Shown: piece after piece, positions 35,945 to 44,402 of the stretch | Layout of the letters: every line of letters begins with the position of its first letter | Numbering within the stretch: position 1 is the first letter of the stretch | Assembly: GCF_001428075.1 (NCBI RefSeq) | Contig: NZ_LMSI01000008.1 | Location: 306-64,305 of the forward strand | Origin: Arthrobacter sp. Soil764 | GTDB taxonomy: Bacteria; Actinomycetota; Actinomycetes; Actinomycetales; Micrococcaceae | DNA: 64,000 bases | Reading direction: 5' to 3' | Notes under the pieces: generated by a model | What the model was told of the DNA's origin: nothing | Database searches by the model: none | Seen by the model: only the letters and a program-made list of their open reading frames with translations | Made by a program: the position numbers and the translations under genes

Positions 35945-36601
35945 ATGTCTTTCTTCACTGTCTCAGGCAACAAGCTCGCCATGACTGTGCTGGCAGCAGG
36001 AGCTTTGGCGGTGGGCGGCACGGGCGTAGCCGCCATGGCAGAGTCGCTGCCGGACACACCGTCCGTCCTTGCGGAAACGGAATCGCCGTCGCCAAGCCCC
36101 ACGGCAACGGAAACCGAATCCCCCGAGCCAACTCCTACGGAAACCGAAACCGAGGCGCCGGAACCTACGCCAACGGAAACGGAGACAGAAGCGCCGGAGC
36201 CTACGCCAACGGAAACAGAAACGGAGTCACCAGAGCCGGCCCCCACGGAAACGGCTGACCCCGAACCTTCGCCCACGTCCACGGCCGCGGGACCTGACGC
36301 CACCGGCCCTGCAGCCTTCGGCCTTTGCAATGCCTTCACCAATGGCGGCTTGAGCACCACGTCCACGGCCTACACCGCCCTGGTCCAGGCTGCGGGCGGG
36401 GAGGACGGCGTTGGTGCCTACTGCGCCACTGTTGCGGCTCCCGGAGACGAGGACGCCGAGGACGGCGACTCCCCTGTTACGGCAGGGCAGGACCAGCAAC
36501 AGCAGCTGGTAAAAGAGCAGCGCCAGGGCGCAACCTCATCCAACGGCGCCGGACACCAGGCCGGTACCAGCGCCAAGCACTCCAACAACGGCCAGCGGTA
36601 G
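35945..36601 (+). CDS. Secreted Pro/Thr/Glu-rich protein of the sigma operon
   Basis: 218 residues. Signal peptide or anchor (KLAMTVLAAGALAVGGTGVAAMA) followed by an acidic low-complexity stretch of repeated TETETEAPEPTP units (about residues 49-110), then a small domain with two Cys (GLCNAFTNGGLSTTSTAYTAL and GVGAYCAT) and a polar Gln/Ser-rich tail. GGAGGG precedes ATG 35945. The repeat region would be a stiff extended stalk outside the membrane. No enzyme motif. The family is not recognised beyond this. Confidence 0.8.
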   Translation: MSFFTVSGNKLAMTVLAAGALAVGGTGVAAMAESLPDTPSVLAETESPSPSPTATETESPEPTPTETETEAPEPTPTETETEAPEPTPTETETESPEPAPTETADPEPSPTSTAAGPDATGPAAFGLCNAFTNGGLSTTSTAYTALVQAAGGEDGVGAYCATVAAPGDEDAEDGDSPVTAGQDQQQQLVKEQRQGATSSNGAGHQAGTSAKHSNNGQR

Positions 36602-36698
36602 CTGTCGTATGGCGCTGCTGCCCCGGGACGCGCTCACCGTCCCGGCGCAGCAGCCAATGTGGAGAGCGTTCCAGGGAAATCTGCCGCAGGGGGGGCGG

Positions 36699-37244
36699 AT
36701 GCAAAGGATTGAGCACGAGGCAGAGCCGTCAGGAAAGACGGACGACAGCATCTTTTGTGCTGCTTACCGCGAATTCTCGCCTGGGGTGCTCAGCTACCTG
36801 CGCTCACGTGGCGTTGAGGACCCCGAGGCTCTGACCCAGGAGGTCTTTCTGGCCCTTGTCCCGCAGCTCGGGGACGTGCGCGGCGGGATGAAGGGCCTCA
36901 AGTCCCTGGTCTTCTCCATCGCCCATGCCCGCTACGTTGACGAGCACAGGCGAAGGCTGAAGACGCCACACACCACGGACTACGACCCTGATCAGGACCC
37001 GCGCTGCAGCAGTTCGGCCGAGGACGACCTGCTGGCGGTGGAAAGCTCGGGCAATGTTAAAGCCTTGCTGAGTGATTTGCAGCAGGACCAGCAGGATGTG
37101 ATCACGCTGAGGATCGTGGCGGACCTTTCCGTTGAGACGACGGCGGAGATCATGGGCAAGACCGCGGGTGCCATCAAACAACTGCAGCGCCGGGCCCTCT
37201 GCCGCCTCCGCAAGCTCTGTACCCCGTTACGGGAGGACCGGTAA
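36699..37244 (+). CDS. ECF-type RNA polymerase sigma factor
   Basis: 181 residues. Region 2: FSPGVLSYLRSRGVEDPEAL then TQEVFLALVPQL. Region 4: LQQDQQDVITLRIVADLSVETTAEIMG with the recognition helix GAIKQLQRRALCRL. ATG 36699 follows a G-run; a longer frame from 36609 is possible but less likely. It lies 97 bp after the secreted protein gene and its stop overlaps the next start (TAATG), so it is co-translated with its likely membrane anti-sigma partner. Confidence 0.85.
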   Translation: MQRIEHEAEPSGKTDDSIFCAAYREFSPGVLSYLRSRGVEDPEALTQEVFLALVPQLGDVRGGMKGLKSLVFSIAHARYVDEHRRRLKTPHTTDYDPDQDPRCSSSAEDDLLAVESSGNVKALLSDLQQDQQDVITLRIVADLSVETTAEIMGKTAGAIKQLQRRALCRLRKLCTPLREDR

Positions 37245-38056
37245 TGACGACTGAAGACAAGGCCCGGCAGAAGTACCGGCTCGAGGACGAACAGTCCGTC
37301 GAGGCCCTGCTGGCCGAGGCAGGCTTCCCGGACGACGCGGGACTTCGGGAACTGTTGCTGCAGCTGCGGACGCTCAGGGTTTCCGAAGTCCCCGCTCCGT
37401 CAGCCGAGCTTGCCGCACATCTGGGTGAGTCCGAAACGGCCGACGTGATCTGTTTGGAACCGGGCAAGCCCCGGAAGAAGAAGTACGTCGTCATCACTAC
37501 GCTCGCCGTGGCTGCTTCCTTCGGTATTGCCGGCGGCGCCGCGGCCGGAAACGAAAACGTCCGCCGTGAAGCCGGGGAAAGCGTCAGTGCCGTCATGGGC
37601 TGGTTCTCGCCTCCGGCCCCTGCGACTCCTGCACCCACCCTTCCCGCCGAAGCACCAATGCCCGGGCCCGCTGTCATACCCGCTCCCGCGTCGGACGTAC
37701 CCACTGCTGCGCTGACCCACGGGCCTTTGCCTGCTCCTCCTTCGGCACCCGCCCAGTCCACCGACCGGATTGCTGCCGAACCTCCGGAGACACACGAACC
37801 GGCCGCTGATTCACCTGAAGTTCCCTCGGATGGCCTGACCGGGATGCCGGCAGATGCTGGCCACGGAGGTGAGCCTGGCGCCAAGGCCCCCGGACAACGC
37901 GGCGGTGTCGCCCCTCCTAATGCGGGCGGGCCGGCCATCCCCGGCAGCGATGCCGCCGAACCCAAGGCCAGCGGCAAAGAGGTGGCAGAACGCCCCGACA
38001 CGACTGCCGAATCGCCCACGCCCAGGGCCAAAACAAAACCCGGCCCGGCACGTTGA
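37244..38056 (+). CDS. Putative membrane anti-sigma factor
   Basis: 270 residues: a cytosolic part of about 75 residues (DEQSVEALLAEAGFPDDAGL, ELAAHLGESETADVI), one membrane span (YVVITTLAVAASFGIAGGAAAG, preceded by KPRKKK), and an extracellular Pro/Ala-rich tail of about 160 residues. No zinc-binding HxxxCxxC motif is present, so this is not the ZAS type. Position and topology make it the partner of the sigma factor, with which it overlaps by one base. Confidence 0.7.
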   Translation: MTTEDKARQKYRLEDEQSVEALLAEAGFPDDAGLRELLLQLRTLRVSEVPAPSAELAAHLGESETADVICLEPGKPRKKKYVVITTLAVAASFGIAGGAAAGNENVRREAGESVSAVMGWFSPPAPATPAPTLPAEAPMPGPAVIPAPASDVPTAALTHGPLPAPPSAPAQSTDRIAAEPPETHEPAADSPEVPSDGLTGMPADAGHGGEPGAKAPGQRGGVAPPNAGGPAIPGSDAAEPKASGKEVAERPDTTAESPTPRAKTKPGPAR

Positions 38057-38135
38057 TCCGCAGGCATTCAGAACGACCGCAGGACTTCCGAACGAAAGCC
38101 GGCAGCCGCCGTCGAACTTTATGCGCAATACGTCA

Positions 38136-38193
38136 TCGAGTGCTCCGTAACTGTCGTTTTCAGGGTCCAAAACGACCAATATGGAGCAATCGA
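38136..38193. repeat. Dispersed palindromic element, copy B
   Basis: Left arm 38136-38160, loop CAGGGTCC (38161-38168), right arm 38169-38193. Same geometry (25-8-25) and same ends as copy A (TCGAGTGCTCCGTA ... GGAGCAATCGA) and core GTCGTTTT-N8-AAAACGAC, but with more mismatches in the stem middle. It lies between the convergent anti-sigma and cupin genes. Confidence 0.8.
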
Positions 38194-38199
38194 TGGGAC

Positions 38200-38535
38200 T
38201 TAGTCGCGGTACTTGGCCACCGTGAACAGGAAGGTGGAGTCCTCCTCCGCGTGAAGACTGTGCAGGCCGGGCGGGACGATGAGCAGGTCGCCCACCTTGC
38301 CCTGCCAGGATTCACCGCCGGCGCGAAGGCTCACGCAGCCCTGGATCACGAACACGGTGGCGTCCCCCGGATTCTGGTGCTCACTCAGTTGGGTTCCGGC
38401 CGTCATGGCCATCACCGTCTGGCGAAGGATCTTCTCGTGGCCGCCGTACACAGTGTCCGCAGCCCTGCCGTTGGTGGAGCCGATGGCGGCCTCGAGCTGC
38501 TGCCGGGCCAGCGCATCGATCGATATCTTCTGCAT
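38200..38535 (-). CDS. Small cupin protein
   Basis: 111 residues. The cupin core reads LSEHQNPGDATVFVIQGCVSL and LLIVPPGLHSLHAEEDS. Only one His of the first metal motif is evident. The start at ATG 38535 is used; the frame to 38634 extends without a ribosome site. LARQQLEAA at the N-terminus and the fold resemble small LuxR-independent cupins. Function unknown. Confidence 0.75.
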   Translation of the reverse strand: MQKISIDALARQQLEAAIGSTNGRAADTVYGGHEKILRQTVMAMTAGTQLSEHQNPGDATVFVIQGCVSLRAGGESWQGKVGDLLIVPPGLHSLHAEEDSTFLFTVAKYRD

Positions 38536-38683
38536 GGGCCCAAGGCTACTCACCAGCGGCAACCTTGGCGACAGGGTCGCCACTGGCAGCTGGCTCTGAG
38601 TGCGCGCGGCCCAGCCAGTGTGGCGGCACACCACAGCCCTGTCGATTTCGAAGGCCGGTAACAGGCTTGGTAAAGGTTAAGGA

Positions 38684-39919
38684 ATGCTAGACGTCCTGAA
38701 TCCCGCCCTGCCCTTCATCGCCACTGTCCTTGCCGTCGTGGCCGGACTGGCGCTGTCCTGGCTGCTCCGCAAGGTCGTCCTGAAGCTGAACCGGAAACGG
38801 CCAGAGCTGCAGGCCACGTCCCGGGTGGCGCGCCGGCCGCTGCGCCTGGCACTGTGCCTGGCGGGCGTCCGTACCGCGCTGGGGCTTACGGCCGGCAGCG
38901 AAAGCTGGCACCCCGGCGTCGACCACCTCCTGTTGATTGCCCTCATAGGTGCGGTGGCCTGGCTGGCCATCGCGGTGCTGCTCATCGTGGAAGCCGTGGT
39001 GCTGACCCGGCACAGCGTGGACGTGGCGGACAACCGGCGGGCACGGCGGCTGCGTACACAGATGATCCTGGCCCGCCGGATCGCTGTGGCGCTGGTGGTG
39101 GTGCTCGCCGCCGGCACCGCGATGCTGACCTTCCCGGCCATCCAGGCGCTCGGTGCCGGACTGCTGGCGTCAGCCGGCGTCATCTCGATCGTTGCCGGCC
39201 TTGCCGCGCAGACGTCCCTGGTGAACGTCTTCGCCGGCATGCAGCTGGCTTTCACGGACGCCATCCGGGTGGATGACGTGGTGGTGGTGCAGAAAGAGTG
39301 GGGCCGGATCGAGGAAATCACGCTCACCTACGTGGTGGTGCATCTCTGGGATGACCGCCGTCTGATCCTGCCGTCCACCTACTTCACCACCACGCCTTTC
39401 GAGAACTGGACCCGCCGCCAGTCCGAGGTGATGGGCACCGTGGAGTTCGACCTCGACTGGCGTGCCCCGGTGGAGGACATGCGCACCGAACTGCGCCGCG
39501 TCCTGGCTGATACCGAGCTGTGGGACGAGCGCGTGGGCGTCCTGCAGATCACCGACGCCACGGGCGGTTTTGTCCGCGTCCGGATCCTGGTCAGCGCGGC
39601 GGACAGCGCCGCGCTCTTCGATCTGCGCTGCCTGGTCCGCGAATCCATGGTCACGTTCCTGCAGCAGCACCATCCGGAAGCCCTGCCCCACCAGCGCTGG
39701 GAGCAGGCAACGGACGACGCCGGCACCGCCAACCGGCGCAGGGCACCACTGCGCGGGCTGGGTTCGCCCTCCGCCGGCGGCGCGCATCCCCCCGCAGATC
39801 CGCACGAATCGCAGTTGTTTACCGGGTCAATTGAGGCGGTGGAGCGGTCCCGGGCGTTCATCGGACCGGGCGAAGAGGTCTTTGAGGAGCGGGACAGAAA
39901 CCTCGCGTCGCGCAACTGA
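38684..39919 (+). CDS. MscS-family mechanosensitive channel
   Basis: 411 residues. Four or five membrane helices; the pore helix region is ALGAGLLASAGVISIVAGLAAQTSLVNVFAGMQ, followed by the beta domain (FTDAIRVDDVVVVQKEWGRIEEITLTYVVV; LPSTYFTTTPFENWTR). The C-terminus of about 70 residues is disordered. It opens under membrane tension to release solutes on osmotic down-shock. Confidence 0.9.
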   Translation: MLDVLNPALPFIATVLAVVAGLALSWLLRKVVLKLNRKRPELQATSRVARRPLRLALCLAGVRTALGLTAGSESWHPGVDHLLLIALIGAVAWLAIAVLLIVEAVVLTRHSVDVADNRRARRLRTQMILARRIAVALVVVLAAGTAMLTFPAIQALGAGLLASAGVISIVAGLAAQTSLVNVFAGMQLAFTDAIRVDDVVVVQKEWGRIEEITLTYVVVHLWDDRRLILPSTYFTTTPFENWTRRQSEVMGTVEFDLDWRAPVEDMRTELRRVLADTELWDERVGVLQITDATGGFVRVRILVSAADSAALFDLRCLVRESMVTFLQQHHPEALPHQRWEQATDDAGTANRRRAPLRGLGSPSAGGAHPPADPHESQLFTGSIEAVERSRAFIGPGEEVFEERDRNLASRN

Positions 39920-39936
39920 TCCGACAGCGCAAACCC

Positions 39937-39966
39937 TTGTTATGTGACCTTTTAGTCACCTATCAT
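39937..39966 (+). promoter_or_regulatory. Promoter with ArsR-type operator in the spacer
   Basis: TTGTTA (39937-39942) and TATCAT (39961-39966) are 18 bp apart. Between them lies GTGAC-N6-GTCAC (39944-39959). The ATG of the ArsR fusion gene begins only 8 bases after the -10 box, so a leaderless message is predicted, and a bound repressor would block the polymerase directly. Confidence 0.55.
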
Positions 39967-39973
39967 TGCTGTC

Positions 39974-40726
39974 ATGGACGACGTGTTCAAGGCACTCTCC
40001 GACCCCACCCGGCGGGACCTGCTCGACGAGCTGTTCCGCGAGGACGGCCAGACCTTGAGCGCCCTTGAATCACGGTTCGACATGACCCGCTTCGGGATCG
40101 CCAAGCACCTCCGCATCCTGGAGGACGCAGGCTTGGTGGTGACCCGCCGTCGGGGCCGGGAAAAGCTGCACTTCCTGAATCCGGTCCCCATCCGCCTGGT
40201 CCACGACCGCTGGGTCAGCAAATATGCAGAACCATGGGCCGCTGCCCTCAGCGACCTCAAATCCAGATTGGAAAGTCCCATGGAAAAGATCTTCGAGATT
40301 TACATCAAGACCACGCCCGAACGGCTCTGGGAAGCCATCACGGACAGCGACATCCGCAGCAAGTACCAGTTCGGCAACACCCTCGAGGCCGACTGGTCCC
40401 CCGGCGGCCGGTTCGTGATGAACAACCCGAAGGCGGGTGCACCGCTGGGCGAAGGCGAAAACCTGGAGGTGGACCCGCCCCGCCGCCTGGTCCAGACCAT
40501 GCGGGCCCTTTGGGGCGAGGACGTCAAGGCCGAGGGCACCTCCACCATCACGTGGGAGATCGAACCGGTAGGCGATTCCTGCCACCTCACCGTCACCCAC
40601 AGCGACCTGCGCGAGGGCGCCAACGAACAGCTCTACGGCGGCTGGCCGATGATCCTCTCCGGCCTGAAGACCTGGCTGGAAACCGGCGAAAAGCTCACCA
40701 CGCCCGGCTCACTGATGTACACCTAA
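39974..40726 (+). CDS. ArsR-type HTH fused to an SRPBCC (AHSA1-like) domain
   Basis: 250 residues. Residues 1-95 are an ArsR winged helix (FKALSDPTRRDLLDELF; MTRFGIAKHLRILEDAGLV; RRRGREKLHFLN) without a cysteine metal site. Residues 103-240 are an AHSA1-type SRPBCC domain (FEIYIKTTPERLWEAITDSD; GGRFVMNNP; GGWPMILSGLKTWLETG). Ligand binding in the SRPBCC cavity may control DNA binding by the HTH. No ribosome site is seen, in keeping with the leaderless promoter. Proteins of this arrangement are common in actinobacteria, but the ligand is unknown. Confidence 0.85.
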   Translation: MDDVFKALSDPTRRDLLDELFREDGQTLSALESRFDMTRFGIAKHLRILEDAGLVVTRRRGREKLHFLNPVPIRLVHDRWVSKYAEPWAAALSDLKSRLESPMEKIFEIYIKTTPERLWEAITDSDIRSKYQFGNTLEADWSPGGRFVMNNPKAGAPLGEGENLEVDPPRRLVQTMRALWGEDVKAEGTSTITWEIEPVGDSCHLTVTHSDLREGANEQLYGGWPMILSGLKTWLETGEKLTTPGSLMYT

Positions 40727-40740
40727 GGCTCCTCCATGAA

Positions 40741-40781
40741 AGGTTCGACGGCGGCGGGTGCTGTCCGCCGCCGTCGAACCT
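40741..40781. terminator. Bidirectional terminator hairpin
   Basis: Perfect 17-bp arms (40741-40757 and 40765-40781; AGGTTCGACGGCGGCGG and its complement) with a 7-nt loop, placed between the convergent ArsR fusion and fucosidase genes. No long T-tract. Confidence 0.7.
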
Positions 40782-40790
40782 CTGGTGTGA

Positions 40791-42137
40791 CTACCGGCGC
40801 GGAATGCGCACGATCACCGGTCCCGGGCGCTCCGGGTCCAGGGCCACTTTCAGTTCCTGGCCGTCAAGACTCAGGCTGCCCCCGGCACCCTCGACCGACG
40901 CTCCGGCTGCTGGTAGCCCCTCCCCGCTGAGCCGCAGCACGGCTTCATGCCCCGCGCTGAGCGAATCAACAAAGGCAACCACCTCAGAACCGCGGTCCAC
41001 CCAGCGGACCCATGTATCGCCCTGGTCCGTGGCCGCAGCGCCCTCCAGCGGGCGGGCACCCACGAGGTACTGCTTTGCGGTTGCCATCCAGTGGCCAAGG
41101 TCGGTCAGGGCCTGGCGCTGGATCTCGGGGATGGTTCCGTCCGCCCGCGGCCCGACATTGAGCAGGAAGTGGCCGCCCCGGGAAACGACGTCCGTCAGGT
41201 GCCGGGCCAACTGGCTTCCGGACAGCGACTGCTCCGGACCCTCCACCTGGTTGTAGCCGAAGGAGAATCCGATGCCCCTGCAGTTCTCCCACTCGGATTC
41301 GGCCTCGTTCTCCCTGGCCGCTTCGTACTCGCTGGTGGCGTAGTCCTTATGGGTGGCGCCCCAACGGTCGTTCACCACGCCGTCCGGAACCGCTGCGTAG
41401 AACTGTTCAAAGAGGGTTCCAAGCCCGTGCTCGCCAAAGTGCTTGCCGGCGTCGGGCCATTCAATGTCGTTCCACAGGACGTGCGGGCGGTACTTGTCCA
41501 CCAGGTCCACCACATGGTTGTAGGCGTATTCGGCGTAGCCGGCGTCCTTGGGGCGGGAAGTGTCATGGACGCTTTCGCTGGTGACGTGCGGCGGGAAGGG
41601 CCGCACATGCCAGTCCAGGCCGCCGGAATAATACAGGCCCAGCTTCAGGCCCTTGTCATCCACGGCCCGGGCGATCTCGCCGATCAGGTCCCTGCGGGGA
41701 CCACGGTGAACCGTGTTCCGCTCCCCTGTTCCCGGAGCATCCCAGAGCGCGATGCCGTCATGGTGCTTGGTTGTGGGAACCACGTAATCGGCCCCGGCGA
41801 ATTTGAACAGCTCCACCCAGTCCGCCGGATCGAACTGTTCTGCTTTCCACTGGTCCAGGAAGGCGTCGTAGTCCTCGCCGCCGAACACCTCCCGGTGGTG
41901 CTGCTGGGCAGGGCTGCCGTCGATGCGGATGGTGTTGTAGTACCACTCTGCGTAGGGGTTGTGGGTAAACCATTCGCGGTCCTCGATGGTGCCCAGGGCC
42001 CCGATGGGTTCGGCCCAGGCGGGAACGGAGTAGGCGCCCCAGTGGATGAAGATGCCGAACGGTGCATTTTGGAACCATTCGGGAACGGGCCGGGACAACT
42101 TGCTCCAGTCTTCCGGGGTGGCTAAAGGCTTGGTCAT
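40791..42137 (-). CDS. Glycoside hydrolase family 29 alpha-L-fucosidase
   Basis: About 448 residues. WFQNAPFGIFIHWGAYSVPAW and YVVPTTKHHDGIALWD are classic GH29 motifs; the nucleophile should be the Asp in RPHVLWNDIEWPD (about residue 224). No signal peptide, so it works on imported fucosides. GGAG lies 8 bases before ATG 42137, while an ATG at 42155 overlaps the GntR stop as ATGA; either may be used. It supplies L-fucose to the divergent catabolic operon. Confidence 0.9.
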   Translation of the reverse strand: MTKPLATPEDWSKLSRPVPEWFQNAPFGIFIHWGAYSVPAWAEPIGALGTIEDREWFTHNPYAEWYYNTIRIDGSPAQQHHREVFGGEDYDAFLDQWKAEQFDPADWVELFKFAGADYVVPTTKHHDGIALWDAPGTGERNTVHRGPRRDLIGEIARAVDDKGLKLGLYYSGGLDWHVRPFPPHVTSESVHDTSRPKDAGYAEYAYNHVVDLVDKYRPHVLWNDIEWPDAGKHFGEHGLGTLFEQFYAAVPDGVVNDRWGATHKDYATSEYEAARENEAESEWENCRGIGFSFGYNQVEGPEQSLSGSQLARHLTDVVSRGGHFLLNVGPRADGTIPEIQRQALTDLGHWMATAKQYLVGARPLEGAAATDQGDTWVRWVDRGSEVVAFVDSLSAGHEAVLRLSGEGLPAAGASVEGAGGSLSLDGQELKVALDPERPGPVIVRIPRR

Positions 42138-42151
42138 CAGATCACTCCAAT

Positions 42152-42919
42152 TCATTGGTTCGGAACGTTCGGCGCGGTGGAAGGACCGCTGAAGGATGAC
42201 GTGTGATCAGGGAGGGCCGAGATGTAGTCCTCCACGGCATAGAGGTGGTTTGCCATGCGGGTCCTGGCCCTGTCGGCGTTATGCTGCCGCAGAGCCTCCA
42301 GGATTCCCAGATGCTCCCGATGGGTGGCCAGCAGTCCTTCGTTGTCATGGATTGAACGCCACATTCGGCCGCGGATCGTGTTCGTGGATACTGTCTCGAT
42401 CAGCGCTGACAGCACGTGGTTCCTTGAGGCCTCCGCGATAAGCCGGTGAAATTCGATGTCACACTGCATGGCGCCGGCATGGTCGATGGGTGAGGCGTGA
42501 ATGGCCGCACTCGCCCGCGCCAATATATTTTCGGCCTGATCAAGCTGCGAGCTGTCGATACACACCGCCGCCGCCGCTGCAGCTTCCGTTTCAAGGGCCC
42601 GGCGGACGGTGTGCACCTGATTCGCCCGCTCCCCATCCTGCAGACCAACCCAGAATTCCATGGCGGAGAGGAGCGCGGACGGCTCCAGCCGGGTCACGAA
42701 GGTACCGGCCCCCTGCCTGGTTTCCAGGATGCCCATGGTGGACAATGCCCGCACGCCTTCCCGAAGGGAGCCCCTGGAAACCTGCAATTCCGCTGCCAGG
42801 TCCTTTTCTACAGGCAACCGGTCGCCCGGCCGCAGCCGGCGCGAGGACAGCATCTGTTTCACTCCTGAAATCACGACATCTGTCTGGGACATCGTCCCAT
42901 GGGGATTGCCATTGCCCAT
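42152..42919 (-). CDS. GntR-family (FadR/FCD type) regulator of the fucose locus
   Basis: About 255 residues. Winged helix: LSSRRLRPGDRLPVEKDLAAEL, SRGSLREGVRALSTMGILETRQGAGTFV. FCD ligand domain: AMQCDIEFHRLIAEASRNHVL and ATHREHLGILEALRQHN, with the Asp/His residues that bind a metal. ATG 42919 is preceded by AGGAAAGG; ATG 42964 is an alternative. It diverges from the fucose operon, and two CATCAGATG palindromes lie in between. Confidence 0.88.
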   Translation of the reverse strand: MGNGNPHGTMSQTDVVISGVKQMLSSRRLRPGDRLPVEKDLAAELQVSRGSLREGVRALSTMGILETRQGAGTFVTRLEPSALLSAMEFWVGLQDGERANQVHTVRRALETEAAAAAAVCIDSSQLDQAENILARASAAIHASPIDHAGAMQCDIEFHRLIAEASRNHVLSALIETVSTNTIRGRMWRSIHDNEGLLATHREHLGILEALRQHNADRARTRMANHLYAVEDYISALPDHTSSFSGPSTAPNVPNQ

Positions 42920-42974
42920 GGCGGCCGCCTTTCCTAGTGCTCCTTCACGTGAGACCGCTGGCATAAGCCTCTTT

Positions 42975-43046
42975 CATCAGATGTATGTCCTGTTCAGTAC
43001 TTCTCCTGCCTATACTGTCATCGAATACCTCGAAATACATCAGATG
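42975..43046. promoter_or_regulatory. Paired GntR-type operators and promoter of the fucose operon
   Basis: CATCAGATG occurs at 42975-42983 and 43038-43046, spaced 63 bp, about six helical turns, so two bound dimers would face the same side. A TATACT box at 43011-43016 lies between them and can serve the rightward operon. Confidence 0.6.
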
Positions 43047-43085
43047 AATGACACCACAGGCCAAGAAAAGGGTAGGTGAACAGGC

Positions 43086-43514
43086 ATGATCAACTACACG
43101 CTCACCCACCCGGGCCTGCTGGCGGCCCTCGCTGAATCCGGGCACGGCTCGCAGATTCTCCTGGCGGACGCCAACTACCCGCACAACACCGGCGCTCCCG
43201 CCGCCGCCCGGCGGATCGCACTGAACCTGAGGCCTGGCCTGCTGACCATCGACCAGATTCTGGAGGTGCTGATCGACGCCGTTCCGCTCGAGGCAGCCGC
43301 AGTCATGACGCCTCCGGACGGAAACTGGTCAGAGGCAGTCAAAGGCTACGAAAGCGCACTGGGCACGGGAATTCCGATTACTTCCCACCAGCGCTTCGAT
43401 TTCTATGACACTGCGCGGTCGCCGAACGTCGCCGTCGTCATCGCAAGTGGGGACACCCGGCACTACGCCAACTTGCTGCTGACCATCGGGGTCCGGCCAG
43501 ACGGAACAGCATGA
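43086..43514 (+). CDS. RbsD/FucU-family L-fucose mutarotase
   Basis: 142 residues. The start (MINYTLTHPGLLAALAESGHGSQILLADANYPHNT) has the His and Asp of the RbsD/FucU active site, and the end (SGDTRHYANLLLTIGV) matches the family C-terminus. It interconverts the anomers of L-fucose so that the dehydrogenase gets the right one. First gene of the rightward operon. Confidence 0.85.
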   Translation: MINYTLTHPGLLAALAESGHGSQILLADANYPHNTGAPAAARRIALNLRPGLLTIDQILEVLIDAVPLEAAAVMTPPDGNWSEAVKGYESALGTGIPITSHQRFDFYDTARSPNVAVVIASGDTRHYANLLLTIGVRPDGTA

Positions 43515-43524
43515 GGGCCGGCAA

Positions 43525-44400
43525 TTGCTTCAGTCAGTAGACTCACACGTCCACGTCTGGGACCCCGCCGTGCTCAGCTACGACTGGTTGACCGGGGTTC
43601 CCGGACTGAACCGGGCCTTCCTTCCACACCAACTTCCGCACATGCCCGGGACACGGGCCGTGTTTGTGCAGGCCGATTGCCGTGATGACCAGGCGCTGAA
43701 GGAAGTGGACTGGGTGGCCAGCCTCGGGGACACCTGGCCGGAGTTGGCGGCGGTTGTGGCTTTTGCCCCCATTCACCGCGGGGATGCCGTGTCCCGTGAC
43801 CTTGCGGAGCTCCGTCAGCGGCCCCTGGTCCGCGGAGTGCGCCAGCTGTTCCAGGACAGGGAGGCCGGTTTCATGCTGACAGCGGAAACACTTGCCGGAG
43901 CGCGCCAGGCAGGAAGGGCCGGATTTACCTTTGACGCCTGCGTCCGCTCGTCCCAACTTTCGGAACTTGCAGCATTTGCTGCCCGGGTACCGGAGCTGGA
44001 CATCGTCCTGGACCACATGGGCAAGCCACCCATTGCGGCCGGTGAACTCAGCGAATGGAGCAGTGCGATGCGTGGACTGGCAAAGCAGTCCAACGTCGTC
44101 GTAAAAATCTCGGGGGCGGGCGCGGAAGCTGACCCGACGCGTCCGGTTGCCCCGCAGGCCCTGCCTTTCATTCGGGAAACCCTGAACCTCTTTGGGGCCG
44201 GGCGGTGCATGATCGGCAGCGACTGGCCAGTCTCGCTCACGGAACCGGCGGAGTACCAGGACTGGATCGCCACCGTGGAGCAGGCAATGGCCGGTGCATC
44301 AGCCAGCGAGCTCGAAAGCGTCGCACAGGGAACCGCAGTTCGGGTCTACCGGCTGGAGGCTGTTCGAGGTCCGGCAAACCAGGAAGAGGAAAAGGACTAA
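43525..44400 (+). CDS. Amidohydrolase-family L-fucono-lactone hydrolase
   Basis: 291 residues, amidohydrolase 2 type barrel: DSHVHVWDP holds the HxH metal ligands, VLDHMGKPP a further His, and GSDWPV the catalytic Asp. TTG at 43525 follows GAGGG at 7 bases and is the only fitting start. In this operon it should open L-fuconolactone to L-fuconate. Confidence 0.85.
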   Translation: MLQSVDSHVHVWDPAVLSYDWLTGVPGLNRAFLPHQLPHMPGTRAVFVQADCRDDQALKEVDWVASLGDTWPELAAVVAFAPIHRGDAVSRDLAELRQRPLVRGVRQLFQDREAGFMLTAETLAGARQAGRAGFTFDACVRSSQLSELAAFAARVPELDIVLDHMGKPPIAAGELSEWSSAMRGLAKQSNVVVKISGAGAEADPTRPVAPQALPFIRETLNLFGAGRCMIGSDWPVSLTEPAEYQDWIATVEQAMAGASASELESVAQGTAVRVYRLEAVRGPANQEEEKD

Positions 44401-44402
44401 TC

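Noticed and set aside
36100..36250. Regularly repeated DNA that might look like a CRISPR-type array
   Set aside because: The repeats code in frame for TETETEAPEPTP units inside a secreted protein; there are no unique spacers.
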